From positions 83,308,670-83,372,669 of the forward strand of contig OZ021729.1 of the NCBI GenBank assembly GCA_963978545.1: a DNA stretch of 64,000 bases, read 5' to 3'. This DNA comes from Linyphia triangularis. Its lineage: Eukaryota; Arthropoda; Arachnida; Araneae; Linyphiidae. Below the pieces are notes generated by a model that saw only the letters and a program-made list of their open reading frames with translations, was not told the DNA's origin and did not search any database. This document shows positions 13,161 through 25,740 of this stretch, piece after piece (position 1 is the stretch's first letter; each line of letters begins with the position of its first letter). A program made the position numbers and the translations under genes.

Positions 13161-13449
13161 ACTCGTAAACAAATTAAAATAGCAAAACTATGAATTTACT
13201 GGTAATACTTTATAAAATGTTAATTGGTGACCGAAGCTGTACGTAGTTGTAGAAGTTGACAAAGTAATTATTTTAACTAGGTCGCACGCATTTATAACGT
13301 GCGATTCGCGTGACACGTCCGTGTTCCTTGGTTTATAAATATATATTTGATCAAGTGAATTATTTTCCGAATAACTTATCACCGACTAATATTTTATAAA
13401 ACGTAACTAGTAATTTCATAGTTTTGCTATTCGAATTTATTTTACGAGT
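13161..13449. mobile_element. second foldback element, adjacent
   Basis: Arms of about 70 bp: ACTCGTAAACAAATT, then AATAGCAAAACTATGAA on the left, and the inverted version ending TTTTACGAGT on the right. Only about 30 bases separate it from the preceding MITE. Target duplication not resolved. Confidence 0.65.
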
Positions 13450-13572
13450 AGTTACGAGACCACAAAATGTACAATGTGTCATCTAGAGAATGTCTAACAA
13501 ATTATAGCCTAAATAAAACATGCAAGTATGTGGTTCTTTAAAAAAAAATCTGTCACCGGAATGACTCAAGAC

Positions 13573-13656
13573 AGTCTGGTGGATGGTTGTCTCTAGGCCT
13601 GGATTCTCAGCACTTTTGGAATGCGAGACAAGAGCCTTAACCACGCAACTATCAAC
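13573..13656 (-). mobile_element. SINE-A fragment, head only
   Basis: Minus strand reads ttgcgtggttaaggctcttg followed by a degraded B-box region and aggcctagagac. Only the tRNA-derived head remains. Confidence 0.5.
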
Positions 13657-13950
13657 ATTTCAGTCGGAAATTCAATTATCCCTTATGAAGGTTTAAACAA
13701 CGCAAACTATAGCCATCTTGCATCCCCTTCTCTCCTCTGTTTGCGATGCGGCTGTTTGAAATCGGATACCTTTCCCATCCCGAAAGATAACACTTGAATC
13801 CTCAATAAATCTCACCAGGGATGTTGTTGCTAAAGCTATCTCGCCCATATTCAATTTGGAATTCCAGAAACTGACTTCGTGCCGGAGAAACATCAGTGTC
13901 TCTATTCTAATAACACTCAGTGTTGCCCTTTCTCTAGCAAACTTATCAAA

Positions 13951-14211
13951 CTAGGGGGTATCCAGAGATTTTGTTAGGGATGAAATGTGAAATTACGAGC
14001 GAGTCAACAAATCATAATCATTTTTGTCATTAATATCCCATGCATTTAGTCATTCAGTTACTTGGTATTGTTTTTTCTACGTATATTTCGAAAATTAAAA
14101 TACAAGTATTTTACACAAAATAATTTTTTTGATTTTTGCGTTCCAATATCAAAACAGAAAAAATTCGGGAGGGGATATATCTCCACATGCCTCTCCCTGC
14201 CTACGCGCCTG
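13951..14211. mobile_element. hAT-like MITE candidate
   Basis: Left ctagggggtatccagagatt and right ctctccctgcctacgcgcct + g resemble the CAGGGGCGTAGCCAG family of hAT ends in degraded form. No target duplication found. Confidence 0.35.
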
Positions 14212-14981
14212 AACAAAGTCAATCTGTTCCGCTGATCCTGATCCGACTTCGGATAAGAAAAAACCAGTGTTTCTTTTCCGTTGATCGGTGCTTCCTAGTG
14301 TTGCCTTTGCGTCAGTAAAATCAAATGAACCCATACAAACCAAACTATTCCGCTGATTTCGAACTGAGTTCCATGATTTTCGTGAAATATATTGCGCAGG
14401 GTTAAAATGATATTTAGCACACGTGTGTGCGTCTAATATTTGTAGTTTATTCTCTAGTAGTACAACAGTCATTCAGGGTAACTTTGCGCCATCTCCTAGT
14501 TTTCAGTATTTTTGGCTTTAAAGAGCTGCTCATGATCCACTGCTGCTTTTTTATCTATAGTTTAGAAAATGAATTGAGCAAAATGGTACACAATTTATTT
14601 GGCCAGTCAGTTGTTTTTCTGAAGCACTGTTTGCAAGTTCCATTTTAATACTCATTTGAAGTTGATGCAAATCAACTAATTTATGCAAGTAAGTATCAAC
14701 TTGCCACTTTATCAGCTATATAATTTTCTGAAAATAATGAAATTGCTAGTAAAAGATTTTTATTAATTTACTAACGTTTGGTGAAAAAAAAAAAGCACTA
14801 TCATTTTAACACATATTTAGTGTAACTTAGAGCCGGTTCAAAGTTAGGCTGATGACAGTGTGTAATGTATACACCGAGCTTGTAATTCATATTTTATTCC
14901 AATTTATTTTTTGTTGCTTTTAAATACATTGATATATATACAAATGCAATTTAATTTACTGAATCTTCCCTTGTATGCAAA

Positions 14982-15166
14982 GCCGATCAAACGGTATAGT
15001 GGTTAGCGTGTTAGCTTCTAGACCGCGAGGTTGAGGGTTCGAGTCTCGTGTAAGGCATGGGTGTTTGTAAATGTATGTTGGCTTGTCTAATAACGAATGT
15101 TTCGGTGCATTATAGCACTCGTGTTGCTGACGGTGCCAGATAATCTGAAAACAACCAACCAACCAA
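14982..15166 (+). mobile_element. SINE-B copy with 14 bp target duplication
   Basis: tRNA-like head (cggtatagtggttagcgtgt, B-box gagggttcgagtctcgtgta) followed by the family body gggtgtttgtaaatgtatgt and a repeated AACC tail. Exact duplication CCCTTGTATGCAAA at 14968-14981 and 15167-15180. Confidence 0.9.
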
Positions 15167-15451
15167 CCCTTGTATGCAAAATCCGATAAAATGAAATGTT
15201 GGGAGTGAATTCAAGAAGTACCTAAAAATATTAGAAATAATGATCTAGAAGTCATTCACAGAACTAAAAAAAAAATCCACCTACTGATAATGGCTGTAAA
15301 AAGCGTGTCAGTTGAGAAAGTGAAAAATGTCTATGCACAAAAAATAAATGGTAAAAGAATATGCATAGCAACGACATGAGTGGATCGTCTAAAGTCCTCT
15401 ACCATATGAACTCCTGGGAGACAGTCAGAGTAACAGTCCTGAACTAGATGA

Positions 15452-15587
15452 CCCATCTGATGGCTGTGTAGTTAGAGCTCTGGCCCAGCATGCCAAAGGT
15501 GCCGGGTTCGAATCCCGGGTTAGTCATGGATGTTCGTTGTAGTTCGAAATCCACGTTAAGCTGTAGGTCGTTGAGCGCATAAACCAA
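15452..15587 (+). mobile_element. SINE-A copy with 14 bp target duplication
   Basis: Best-preserved copy: B-box gccgggttcgaatcccgggt, followed by tggatgttcgttgtagttcg and an AAACCAA tail. Exact 14 bp duplication CCTGAACTAGATGA at 15438-15451 and 15588-15601. It lacks the central part of the body present in other copies (the cctgattagccgtcattgtg segment). Confidence 0.88.
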
Positions 15588-15790
15588 CCTGAACTAGATG
15601 ATGCAGGTGACAGTGTATGCGCAACACTATCATTTTTGGAAGAGATGAAAGTTAAAAAATAAGGATATGATAGAGGTTTATACTGCTGAAATTGTTGTGG
15701 AGAATGTTTCTACAAAATCAGAGATTGTTCAAGTGGTGGCTGTTGAACACGTCAATGAGGCAGGAATTTTATACGCAGAGCATGCCATTT

Positions 15791-16240
15791 AAGGCTTAAC
15801 AAAAACATTCGTAAATTACAAATAAAAAAAATATATTGATTTTAACCACTTTTTTAGTGTGAAAATGCCCCGTAAACAGGTGTCTTCAAAAAGTAGGTAG
15901 GTGTGCGCTGTTGTAAAAATCTGAACAACGGGTCATCTGAAACAATAAATTGAATTGTTTTAGGTTCAGTGTGACAAAGTAAATAGTGTAGAGTGGATAG
16001 AGTAAAAATTTAAATTTTGCAATAATTCTGTTACGGGATATAGCGATAAGTGTACAGAAAATGTGGCTAAAATTTCATAAGGATCAGTTCTGTAGTTTGA
16101 GATTTTTTCAACAGCGCACACCTACCTATTCTTTGAGGATTCCTGTTTACCTGACATTTTCACACTAAAAAAGTGGTTAAAATCATTTTTTTTATTATTA
16201 TTAATATTTTTTTTTATTTACGAATGTTTTTGTTAGGCCT
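15791..16240. mobile_element. foldback element with ~150 bp arms
   Basis: Arms include aacaaaaacattcgtaaatt, taaccacttttttagtgtga and gtaggtaggtgtgcgctgtt, with complements in reverse order from about 16095. The spacer between the arms is about 150 bp. Target duplication unresolved. Confidence 0.7.
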
Positions 16241-19026
16241 AACAAGTTTTATATCAATAAGCATAACAGTATTCTTAAAAAAAAAAGTTTTGTTCATGCA
16301 TCCAAATTAGACAGAGCCCTTAAAAAAATAACTACAATTTGAAGTAGAGCTTATATAACAGTACATTACATATCCAACAAATTCTTGACATGATGCTACG
16401 ATTCGTTCCCTAAATTTCTTAAGGCTTTGTAAGTTAGTTGTTAAAAATATTGCTTAATTAAAGCTGATAAACCACTGTTTTCCATTTTACAATTTTGGAT
16501 TTTTAAGTACGACACATTATTCCGAACATCGAATATTGACCTAAATGATGTTGGGCAGTGATAATAATTATTTTAAGTGGATAATAGATTTTTAAATTTT
16601 TAAAATTTCAATGCAATTTTAACTAAATTTGACCCAGATCCAATTTTAAGGGTGTTTTATTATTTTTACTCAAGATTTCACTATACATAAGTATTAATTT
16701 TTTTAAACGACACCTTATTTCTGTAGTAACTTTTTGAGTTAAAATTTTCCAAACTTTGCGTAAAATTAAAAAAATTTTAATAATTTGACCTACTTTTAAA
16801 AAGATTATATTTCACGTCTCTTTTAAAATTTCTTTAAAAAACAAGTAATAAATTTTCCAAATGACAATATTTTTCATTGGTAACTTTTTGAGAGCAAATA
16901 TTTCAAGGAATTAAGAGCTTGAATTTTTTGTTGTTGTTGTTGATGAAGAGTAAATATTTCAAGAAATAAGAGTTTGAAAATTTCGAATTTTCCGAATTGT
17001 CATCCCAACGATTGAAAAAGAAAACTATTGGTTATATTTTTACTAAAATGTTTTCTGCTCATAAAAAATTGAAAATGTATTTGAAATGATCTGACTTTCC
17101 TTTAAAGACAAGTCCAAAAAAAGAAAATCCCCCTTGAAGTCAAAAATTTATAAATCTTAAGACTCGGAACATATCCAACAATACGAATATCTTGAAAGAT
17201 AATCAATCGACTGTTAAGGAATGTACAGATCATTCATTGCATTTCATTTATTTTTTTCAAAAAGTTTTAACAATACTAATTTTTCAGATAACATACAATT
17301 AAGCAGATCATTGTTGATGTAATTATATTGTTGAGAAACGTTTTTTTGCATACTAAAACTTTTTGCATTTATATGATTAATTAAAAAGAAATTGAGCGAC
17401 AACAAGTTCTTGTTTTAAAATCACTGAAATTGCTGAGTTATACATCAATTAATTGGATAACTTTGAAAAGTGATTATAATGTCTTCGAAAATAATTGCAT
17501 GGATGCGTAACAAATTGTAAGTGAAATTTCATTTCGATGGCTCCTTTTGGGTACAAGTAATCTCTTAACTATAATATAGTTTTCAATGATTCTAATACAA
17601 ATCTTTATTTAAGGTATATCTTCTAATCAATTTAAAAATTTAAATTGATAAAATATTCTATATATACACAATAGACAGGTTTTCAATGGGACACTATTTA
17701 CAAATTTGTTTCAGAATTGTCCTTTTTTATTAAATTATTGAACACTGACAAGGGCATTATAATTTACAAACCAATTTATGGTCAAAATTATAAAATTAAT
17801 AGTCATATTAAATTTTCGACCACATGTAGTTAATTGCTGAAATGTTCTTGCCTTTTCTTACTTAAGATTCAGACTAATTGTAGAATTTTTACTTTACCGG
17901 TTTTGTGTGTTATAGCAAATAGAGGTGTATTTCATAATTGACTTCCAGTAATGAATATTTTTAAACCAGTTACTCTTACAGAGTATTTGTGAAATTATCT
18001 TTCAACTGTTAAACAGTAAGATAATTCTATAACAGCTAGAATAACTTCGTTAGATAGAGGAACTTCTACATCTGGGATTTACCAAATCCACTGACTTGCT
18101 TTCCATTGAAATATAATGTGCATGGATATCACTAATAAACTGAAACTGTGATCATAGGAAAATAATCTTTAAAACATAAATAAAAAATAGAAAAGAATTA
18201 CAATGTATTTCAAATGTTCGCAAATGACGTTTCTAATAAAATTATAAAAGAACGCCGAAACTTAGTTTGGTTTTTATCTTTTCGGTTCAAGAATTCATTC
18301 ACGTTTTTCCCGATAAATTTCGGGGTCTAAACATAACTTCCATATTTAAATCCTTAAACTGCTATAATTCTTATTTGACGTTAAAATTTGAACGGATGTT
18401 TTTGTTCTCCCTCAACTATAGGTTTTCATAGTCTCAATACTCTACTAAATTTTCAGAAAATTTATTCATTGGAATAGTCGCTATGTTACTCTAGATGATA
18501 TTACTTTAATTTGGGCAATCGTATACCTATAATGTGTTACAGAGTATTTGCCAATTTGAGTCTTTGTGGATAAGGATGAGGAAAAGGAATGAAATTCCAT
18601 CTTTTGGTTTTATTTTGAGTTTTAATGTGCATAGATACCTTAGTTATACCATCTCTTACGCTAAATTAAAATTAAATCATATTAGAGTTCCCATTTGTTG
18701 TACAATTCAGAATTTCAAGTTAGTTAGCTTTTTATAGAAGGTCTATGATTAAACTATTCTTCATTTGCATCTAGAAAGGGGGAAAAGTACTGAACCTGTA
18801 TATACCGTCTTCTTACTTACGATGTGTAAACTCCCCTCACTAAATGTCTTTAATTTACTCTTAATTCACTCTTGACTCTTTTGATCGAATGAAATGTTGT
18901 TGTCTTGTCCGAATACAATTTTTGCTCAAAATTGGATTACCTCTGTTTGCCTGTAATACATAATCTTTGCAGTAGGAACTTTACTTATGTCAATGTTAAC
19001 ATATTGATGTAATTATCAGTGTTCGT
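16241..19026. other. AT-rich spacer, nothing recognised
   Basis: Long A/T runs, a gttgttgttgttg microsatellite near 16930, scattered stops in all frames. Confidence 0.55.
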
Positions 19027-19262
19027 CCATTAGACGGGGGTACTAAAAACCGCCAAGTCAGTTATCGCCAAGCTGAAATGTTAGCACGAAACGTTGGCAT
19101 TAAAAAAATTGCCAAAATGGCGATATATTTTTCGATTATTCTTACATTATCCTTTCGTGTAAGTAGAACAGAGGAGAGGAGAAAAACGTTGATGAGCTAT
19201 TCTCCAGAGAATATAACTCTGTGTTGAAAACATTCGTTTTTCAACTATGTTAACATTTTGGA
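19027..19262 (+). repeat. dispersed repeat R, internal fragment
   Basis: Shares gccaaaatggcgatatattt, acattatcctttcgtgtaag and aactctgtgttgaaaacatt with copy 1 (40880-41040). Both ends of the repeat are missing. Confidence 0.6.
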
Positions 19263-19629
19263 AATTGAAAGTAAAAATGTAATGATAATCACTGAAGTGT
19301 TCATTTTGATGAATAATTTAAAGTGCAACGTTCTAAATAACAAAATCAAAGAAGAAAAATGTTTGACTGATTATTTTGCAATTTTTTGTCTTATCTATTT
19401 TACCACAGAAAGGCACGAATATGTATACAAATCCAATTGTAAATATTCCCCTTATTTTAACTATGCGATTATTTAAAAAAAAGAAAGAACCAAAATACAA
19501 TAATGAAATCAAAGAATTTGTTTTAAAACTATTAATTGATAGTATTCTCAAATAGCACCAATCACATCCATTTTTATCCCACTCGAATCTATTTTGTCAC
19601 TTGAACAACAAATACATTTTCTTTCTCAG

Positions 19630-19787
19630 GTCCGTCTTAAGTCGGGATTCCCCAAGGAGGATTCCCCTACTCCTTGCTGATCCTGCCCCTATAGGAGCGA
19701 AACTTCCAAAGGGACTCCACTACCTGATCAGCCACAACATCGGGCAGGTGGGGCTTCAAAGAATTGTACAGGCGAATAGAAATGAAG
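19630..19787 (+). CDS. orphan coding exon, unassigned gene
   Basis: A 158 nt GC-rich block in AT-rich DNA, with a strong acceptor (tttctttctcag) and donor (gaag|gtaaat). Only one frame is open across it, giving about 52 residues that begin SVLSRDSPRRIPLLLADPAP and end with GQVGLQRIVQANRNE. It starts with one base of a split codon and ends with one, so it would be an internal exon. I do not recognise the protein and found no companion exon nearby; neighbours may be outside the window or in very long introns. Splice signals, composition and an open frame agree, but the call rests on one exon. Confidence 0.55.
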
Positions 19788-20394
19788 GTAAATTTTATAT
19801 TTGTTCGCTAATAATCTGGTGATTTAAACACTGCACTAAATGTATCGCTATATAACTATAACAAGACATAATTTAGGCTTTTCACAATTGGTATGCTATT
19901 TGAGTGGTAGATACTGTAAAATACGGCTGAAACAGATTGGAACTCAAGAGTCCAAACAACTACTAAGTCTATCACAGGGAGCTATAGTTTCTTTCATGGA
20001 AGGAAATTCCCAATTAACAATTTAACGGAGCAACAAGGAACGGGACAGCATTTGTCACAATCATTGTCATGGATACTCATTTTGAAATCAGACACTACCG
20101 CTGACACAGGTGGGAAAAGGTCCTCTCTTATATAATTTCTCAATGAGCAAAAATGTGTCTGTTGATTGATAAATTTACATTTAACTTAACATTTACAACT
20201 TTTTATTGCAATGCCAACCGTTATTACGTTTTGCCATTCAATTTACTTATACCGAAGAATTGAGTTTTTTTCAGATTTCAATTTTTATCTTTCAAGTAAT
20301 TTTATCTACCAAAGACATTCGTAATTTTTACCAATGGAAACTTATCTATTATAATAAAACAAGCTGTTTGTGGTGTCGGTGAATCTATAGAAAG

Positions 20395-21190
20395 CTACTT
20401 AAAATAGGCGTAGGGCTCTGAAATTTTAAACATAAGTAGTTTTGACCTTCTAATTGTACCTATGATAAACTGAATGTTAAAATTTTAATTAATTGTTTTT
20501 TTTGCAAAGTGACTTCAAATAGAGGTAAAGCTCTGAAATTTTTAAAATAAGTAGTTTTAGCCTTCTAATTGGAATTTTGTTAAACAGAATGTTACCACTT
20601 TAGTTAGTTAATTTTCAATTAACTTTTTTTAACTATTTTTTTACAAAACGATTTCTAATAGGGATACAGCTTTGAAGTTCTCAACATAAATAATTTTAGC
20701 CTTTTAATTAGACTTTTGAAAAATCGAACGCTAAAATTTTGTTTAGTTTTTTTGATTAATTTTTTTTAATCAACAAATATTTCACAAAACGATTTCTAAC
20801 TGTTGGGATAAACACAAGATGCAATATCGTCCCACTTCCCTTCTTTATACATCGACTGTCCAACGAGGCAGTAGCGACCTCTAGTGGAACTCTTTATGTA
20901 ACCCCTTTGTGCGCATGTCATATTCAGATTCCTTACTAGCTCGCATCCTAACGGATATAATGTTTTTTTTTCTCTCTTTGTAACTTTTAACTTAAATTCT
21001 TTATAATGTCTTTTCTATGTTCGTAATAAATGATGTTTGCTGTTATGCCTGTGTCTGTCTATGCGGTGTACCACTGCTGATCAATATTCTAATACTAATA
21101 TGGCTACAGCACTGAAATTTTCAACATAAGTAGTTTTGACCTTCGAATTTTGCTTTTCACCAACACGTGTTAAAATACTTACAAATGGGT
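20395..21190. repeat. 140 bp repeat cluster, split by solo LTR
   Basis: Four units beginning near 20412, 20523, 20661 and 21097, each with gctctgaaattttcaacata and agtagttttgaccttctaat or close variants, and acaaaacgatttctaat at the end of the later ones. The LTR at 20801-21094 lies between units three and four. Confidence 0.65.
20801..21094. mobile_element. short solo LTR (294 bp)
   Basis: Begins TGTTGGGATA and ends TATTCTAATA, imperfect versions of the common TGTTAGAATA...TATTCTAACA LTR ends. Flanked by CTAAC (20796-20800) and CTAAT (21095-21099), a 5 bp duplication with one change. It contains AATAAA near 21026. A 5 bp duplication suits BEL/Pao or Copia. It interrupts a cluster of 140 bp repeats, and the repeat resumes on the far side. 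Confidence 0.65.
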
Positions 21191-21209
21191 GTTGTATTAT
21201 TGTATTAAC

Positions 21210-21570
21210 GGGGAAATTTGATTTCGTTTCTCGATAGGGGAGGGCGTTCTAATATTAAGAGTTTACGTAGCAATTAATTTTTACTAAATGAAGTGAGCTT
21301 ACATTTACGCAGCAATAAACCTTTCAGCGAGCGAAACGAGTCGATGCTTGCATAGCAATGATCCTTTCAACCAGAAAAATAAGCCTTTTTTTATGTATCA
21401 ATGAGTTTTTCAGCAAGCGAAACGAGCGGTGTTTTTTTTATTTTTAGAATGAAACTTTTAGAGCTTATTTTTACGTAACAATGAACCTTTCTGCGAACAA
21501 AGCGCTAAAAGCTGAGACCTATACATCAACGACGAATTTAGGCAACGAGGGGCCACGCAGCTAGTCTAGT
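21210..21570 (-). repeat. repeat with internal TCGCTTCGCTCG units, copy 2
   Basis: Minus-strand equivalent of the 1.1 kb copy: gcgtggcccctcgttgccta, gtcgttgatgtataggtctc, then degenerate units, and cttaatattagaacgccctc at the far end. More eroded than copy 1. It directly precedes the 25 bp minisatellite. Confidence 0.6.
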
Positions 21571-21630
21571 ATGTTTATTTCTTTTAGAGAACATTCTATT
21601 TCTGAAACTACATACACTTACCTATGTATA

Positions 21631-23765
21631 TACTGTGACTACTAACTATGATTCTATACTATGACTAATATCTATGACTCTATATTGTGATTACTAATGA
21701 CTCTATACTGTGATTACTAACTATGACTCTATACTGTGACTACTAAAGAGTCTCTAATGTGATTTTACCTCTACTGTGACTTCTCTATCGTAACTTACCT
21801 ACTATGACTCTCTTCTGTGACTTACTTACTATGACTCTCTAATATGATTTACCTACTAAGATTCTCTACTGTAGTATATATATTAAATCTCGACCGTGAC
21901 TTTTAAAGTGCCTCTTGTACGTGACTTTTATTGTGCCGATTGAAAGTGACTTATCCAATGACTCATGGCCATGACTTATCTATTAACTTTCAACTGTGAC
22001 TTATCTATTGACTCTCAACTGTGACTTATATATTGACTCTACTGTAGCTTATCTACTGACTCTCAACTATGACTTATCAATTGACTCTCAACTGTGACTT
22101 ATCTATTGACTCTCAACTGTGACTTATCTATTGACTCTCAACTGCGATTTATATACCGACTCCCAATTGTGACTTATCTATTGATTCTGTACTATGACTA
22201 AACTATTAACTACGACTTATCTACTGACTCTCAACTGTTACTTATCTACTGAATCTTTACTGTGACTTATCTATTGACTCTCTATTGTAGCTTGTCTAGT
22301 GACGCTCAACTGTGACTTATCTACTGCCTCTCTATTGGGACTAATTTACTGACTCTCAGCTGTGACTTATCAACTCTCAACTGTGACTTATCTATTGACT
22401 TTCTACTGTGACTTATCTACATACTCTTAACTGTGACTTATCTACAGACTCTTAACTGTGACTTATCTATTGACTCTGAATTGTGACTTATCTATTGACT
22501 CTAAATTGTGACTTATCTATTGACTAATCTATTGACACTCTACTATAACTTATCTACTGACTCTCTACTGTGACTTAAATATTGACTATCTACTGTGACT
22601 TATGTATTGACTCTAAACTGTGACTTATCTATTGATTCTTAAATGTGACTTATATATTGACTCTGTACTAAGTCTAATCTTTTGACACTCTACTATGACT
22701 AATCCATTGACTCCCCACTGTGACTTATCGATTGACTCCCTACTATGACTTAAATTTATCTATTGATTCCCTACTGTTACTTATCTATTGATTCCCAACT
22801 GGGACTTTTCTATTGACTCCCAACTAGTGACTTATCTATATCTATTGACTCCTTACTGTGACTTATCTGTTGACTCCTTACTGTGACTTATCTGTTGACT
22901 CACAACTGTGACTTATCTTTTGATTCTCTACTTCTCTACTAGGTTTAATAAACTGACCCTATACCATGACTAATTCATAGACTCTCTAATATAATTAGTC
23001 CATTAACTCCCCACTATGACTTATCGATTGACTCCCTACTATGACTTATCTATATCTATTGATTCTCTACTGTAACTTATCTATTGACTCCTTTCTTTGA
23101 CTTATCTATTGACTCCCTACTGTGACTTATCGATTGACACCATACTTTGAATTATCGATTGTCTCTGTACTATGACTTATCGATTGACTCTACTGTAGCT
23201 TATCTACTGAATCTCAACTGTGACTTATCTACTAATTCTCAACTGTTACTTATCGATTGACTCTCAACTGTGACTTATCTATTGATTTTCTACTATGACT
23301 AAACTATTAACTATGACTTATCTACTGACTATCAACTGTTACTTATCTACTGACTCTTTATTGTGACTTATCTATTGACTCTCTACTGTAACTTGTCTAG
23401 TGACGCTCAACTGTGACTTATCTACTGACTCTCAATTGGGACTAATTTACTGACTCTCAACTGTGACTTATCAACTCTCAACTGTGGCTTATCTGTTGAC
23501 TCCTAACTGCAAATTATCTATTGACTTTCTACTATGACTTTTCTACTGATTCTTAACTGTGACTTATCTACAGACTCTTAACTGTGACTTATCTACTGAC
23601 TCTCAACTGTGACTCATCTACTAACTCTCAACTGTTACTTATCGATTGACTCAATTATGACTAATTTATTGAATTTCTACTAAGACTAATCGATTGACTC
23701 TCTACTATGACTTATCTACTGAATCACAACCGTAACTTATCCACTGTGGCTCTCTACCGTGACAT
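21631..23765. repeat. minisatellite, 25 bp unit, ~85 units
   Basis: Unit approximately tgacttatctattgactctc + aactg, repeated with substitutions and small indels for 2.1 kb. Sub-blocks share variants (cagactcttaac, gttgactcctta, the actaaactatt block appears twice), which suggests larger duplications within the array. Stops in every frame, so not coding. Confidence 0.95.
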
Positions 23766-24053
23766 TTTTGGAAATGATAACTGGTCATAAATGTGACAAC
23801 CTGGCATTAACAATTAATTTCATTTGTAAAATATCTCGCTTCCTATGACTCTAACCTTTAAAAACGATAGACGATTTTTTGGCGCAGTTCTGGCCCACGT
23901 GTCACCAAAGTCCTTGTCCGTTAAACTCAACCAACTAACCAACCAACTTATGACTTCAACTTAATTTTTATGAATCTGGTTGATTATTACAATGACATTA
24001 ACAATCGAAATAAAAAAAAATTTACTCCTCCAATTATTATTTTCTTATTTAAA

Positions 24054-24180
24054 TTGGGGTGTGGAACATCACACAACTTGCAATTACATATAATATTGGT
24101 CATTCCATTCATATTTGCCATAAAGTGGTGCAATTTACAGTTGCTTTCATATTTCATTAATTTGAAGAAAGATGTCTAGT
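24054..24180 (+). repeat. dispersed repeat R, left-end fragment
   Basis: ggggtgtggaacatcacaca through ttaatttgaagaaaga parallels the first 120 bases of R copy 1. A 69-residue ORF across it is incidental. Confidence 0.55.
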
Positions 24181-24891
24181 TTGGCTATATTTTTGACAAA
24201 AAAATATAATAATAATAATAAAACTAAAAAATTATCTTAAAATGTCACCTTAAATGTCTAATTCCACTAAAAACTAACAATTAAATTAAAAAAAAGAAGT
24301 AAATCATGTCAAAATTTTTACTCAATGTCAAATCTGTTACTTAAAAAAAAATATATATCAGTTCGGGCAACGCAAATGATTTTCAAATATATTCCACAGG
24401 CAAGGGGTTAAAAATAAAGTTTTTGACTCAGAATTGAGAATGATGAATATAAAACCTATTTATTGTAATGTTGGACATACTATATATACAGTACTGCATC
24501 CCATTTATACATTTTAGAGAAAAGTTAAACTAATAATAATAATTAAAGTAGAAAACCTGACACTTTTTAATATAAATATAATATAAAATATTCTTCTATT
24601 GCGAAACTAAGAAATAAATTTCAATTTTCGACTAATTATCTTTAATGGAGGGTGATTTACTAATTAAAAAAAATGTAATTTCATATAAAAATTTCAATTT
24701 TTTTTTTTCCATTTTGGACCTGAAATTTTTTTTTTTCGTAGCGCACTCTCATTCCATTTAGTGGTTTGAATCAATGTGAGGTATGCTTAAATGCTCGCCG
24801 AACTCTCCCAATAATAGAACAAAGGTATATTTTCAGTCCCGCTCCAAAAATCTAGAAAAATGTGTTTTTCCAATATAAAATATTGCATAAA

Positions 24892-25345
24892 AATAACATT
24901 TTTTTTTTTTTTTTTTTTTAATATATATAGTAAAATATCCAGTAAACTACTTTTCAAAACTTATTCATTAAAAATGAATGTGAATTTATGCACTCACAAA
25001 CAAATACATTTTATTTATTCTGATTAAAACAATTTACTTTATTATTTATTTATTAAAACAATTTTGACTGCAGGAAAGAGTTTCTTCAATGAACGGTTAA
25101 ATGCGATTTCGACACGATTGCATAACGGCAAGTTGGTTTATTAGCATTCCGTAAAAGTGACCTTTTAATGACAGTGACAGCCCCAAAATTTTTGATAGAA
25201 TGCATTGTCATAGGCATCGAATCTATTTGCCAAGTTTCAGCCCGATTGGAGGGCGGCAAGGAGGTTAACTAGGACTCCACATGCCCAGCCAACCAACCAC
25301 ACACACACAAAAGCAAAACGAAGTTAATATAAAGGAGAGGAAAAG
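24892..25345 (+). repeat. dispersed repeat S, copy 1
   Basis: Shares with the copies at 60.4 and 62 kb: agagtttcttcaatgaacgg, taaaagtgaccttttaatga + cagtgacag, aagtttcagc, and the end cgaagttaatataaagga. Contains a long poly-T run at the start. Class unknown. Confidence 0.65.
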
Positions 25346-25554
25346 AAAAAAAAAAAAAAAATTAAAAAAATAATAAAAAAATTAAATTAAAAACAAAGTT
25401 TTACTGTAAATCTTGTACATTATTACCCACTGTTATGTACAATTACAGCTTATTTGAGTGATTTATAACTCGAATCGGTTTTTCATAATATTTTTCAATA
25501 CGAAAAAGCATCAACTTCATTTCATGGACTAATCTTTTTTGCTACCAAATCCTA

Positions 25555-25740
25555 GTGAATGCATCGCCATCATCAACGATATATATCTTCCAAGTCCGCT
25601 AGTGGAATTCTTCAGAAGCGATAATAAAAACGTGCATATAAGCTGCCTTTTAGTGACAACCGATAAAATGCATTCTCAACGACAACGAATCTATCTGTCG
25701 AATTACAGCTCAATTAAAGGATCGTAAGGGGTTAATATAG
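25555..25740 (+). repeat. dispersed repeat S, diverged partial copy
   Basis: tagtgacaaccgataaaatg, acgaatctatctgtcgaatt + acagct and gtaaggggttaatatag follow the order of repeat S at lower similarity. Confidence 0.45.

Noticed and set aside
13693..13893. 66-residue minus-strand ORF as an exon
   Set aside because: Composition is protein-like, but I found no clear donor or acceptor and no similarity.
14982..15060. Functional tRNA gene in the SINE-B head (and heads of other SINE copies)
   Set aside because: Boxes A and B are present, but the body and tail continue past the tRNA end and the copies have target duplications, so they are retroposed.
21631..23765. CRISPR-like array
   Set aside because: The repeats are contiguous 25 bp units without unique spacers, in a eukaryotic context.
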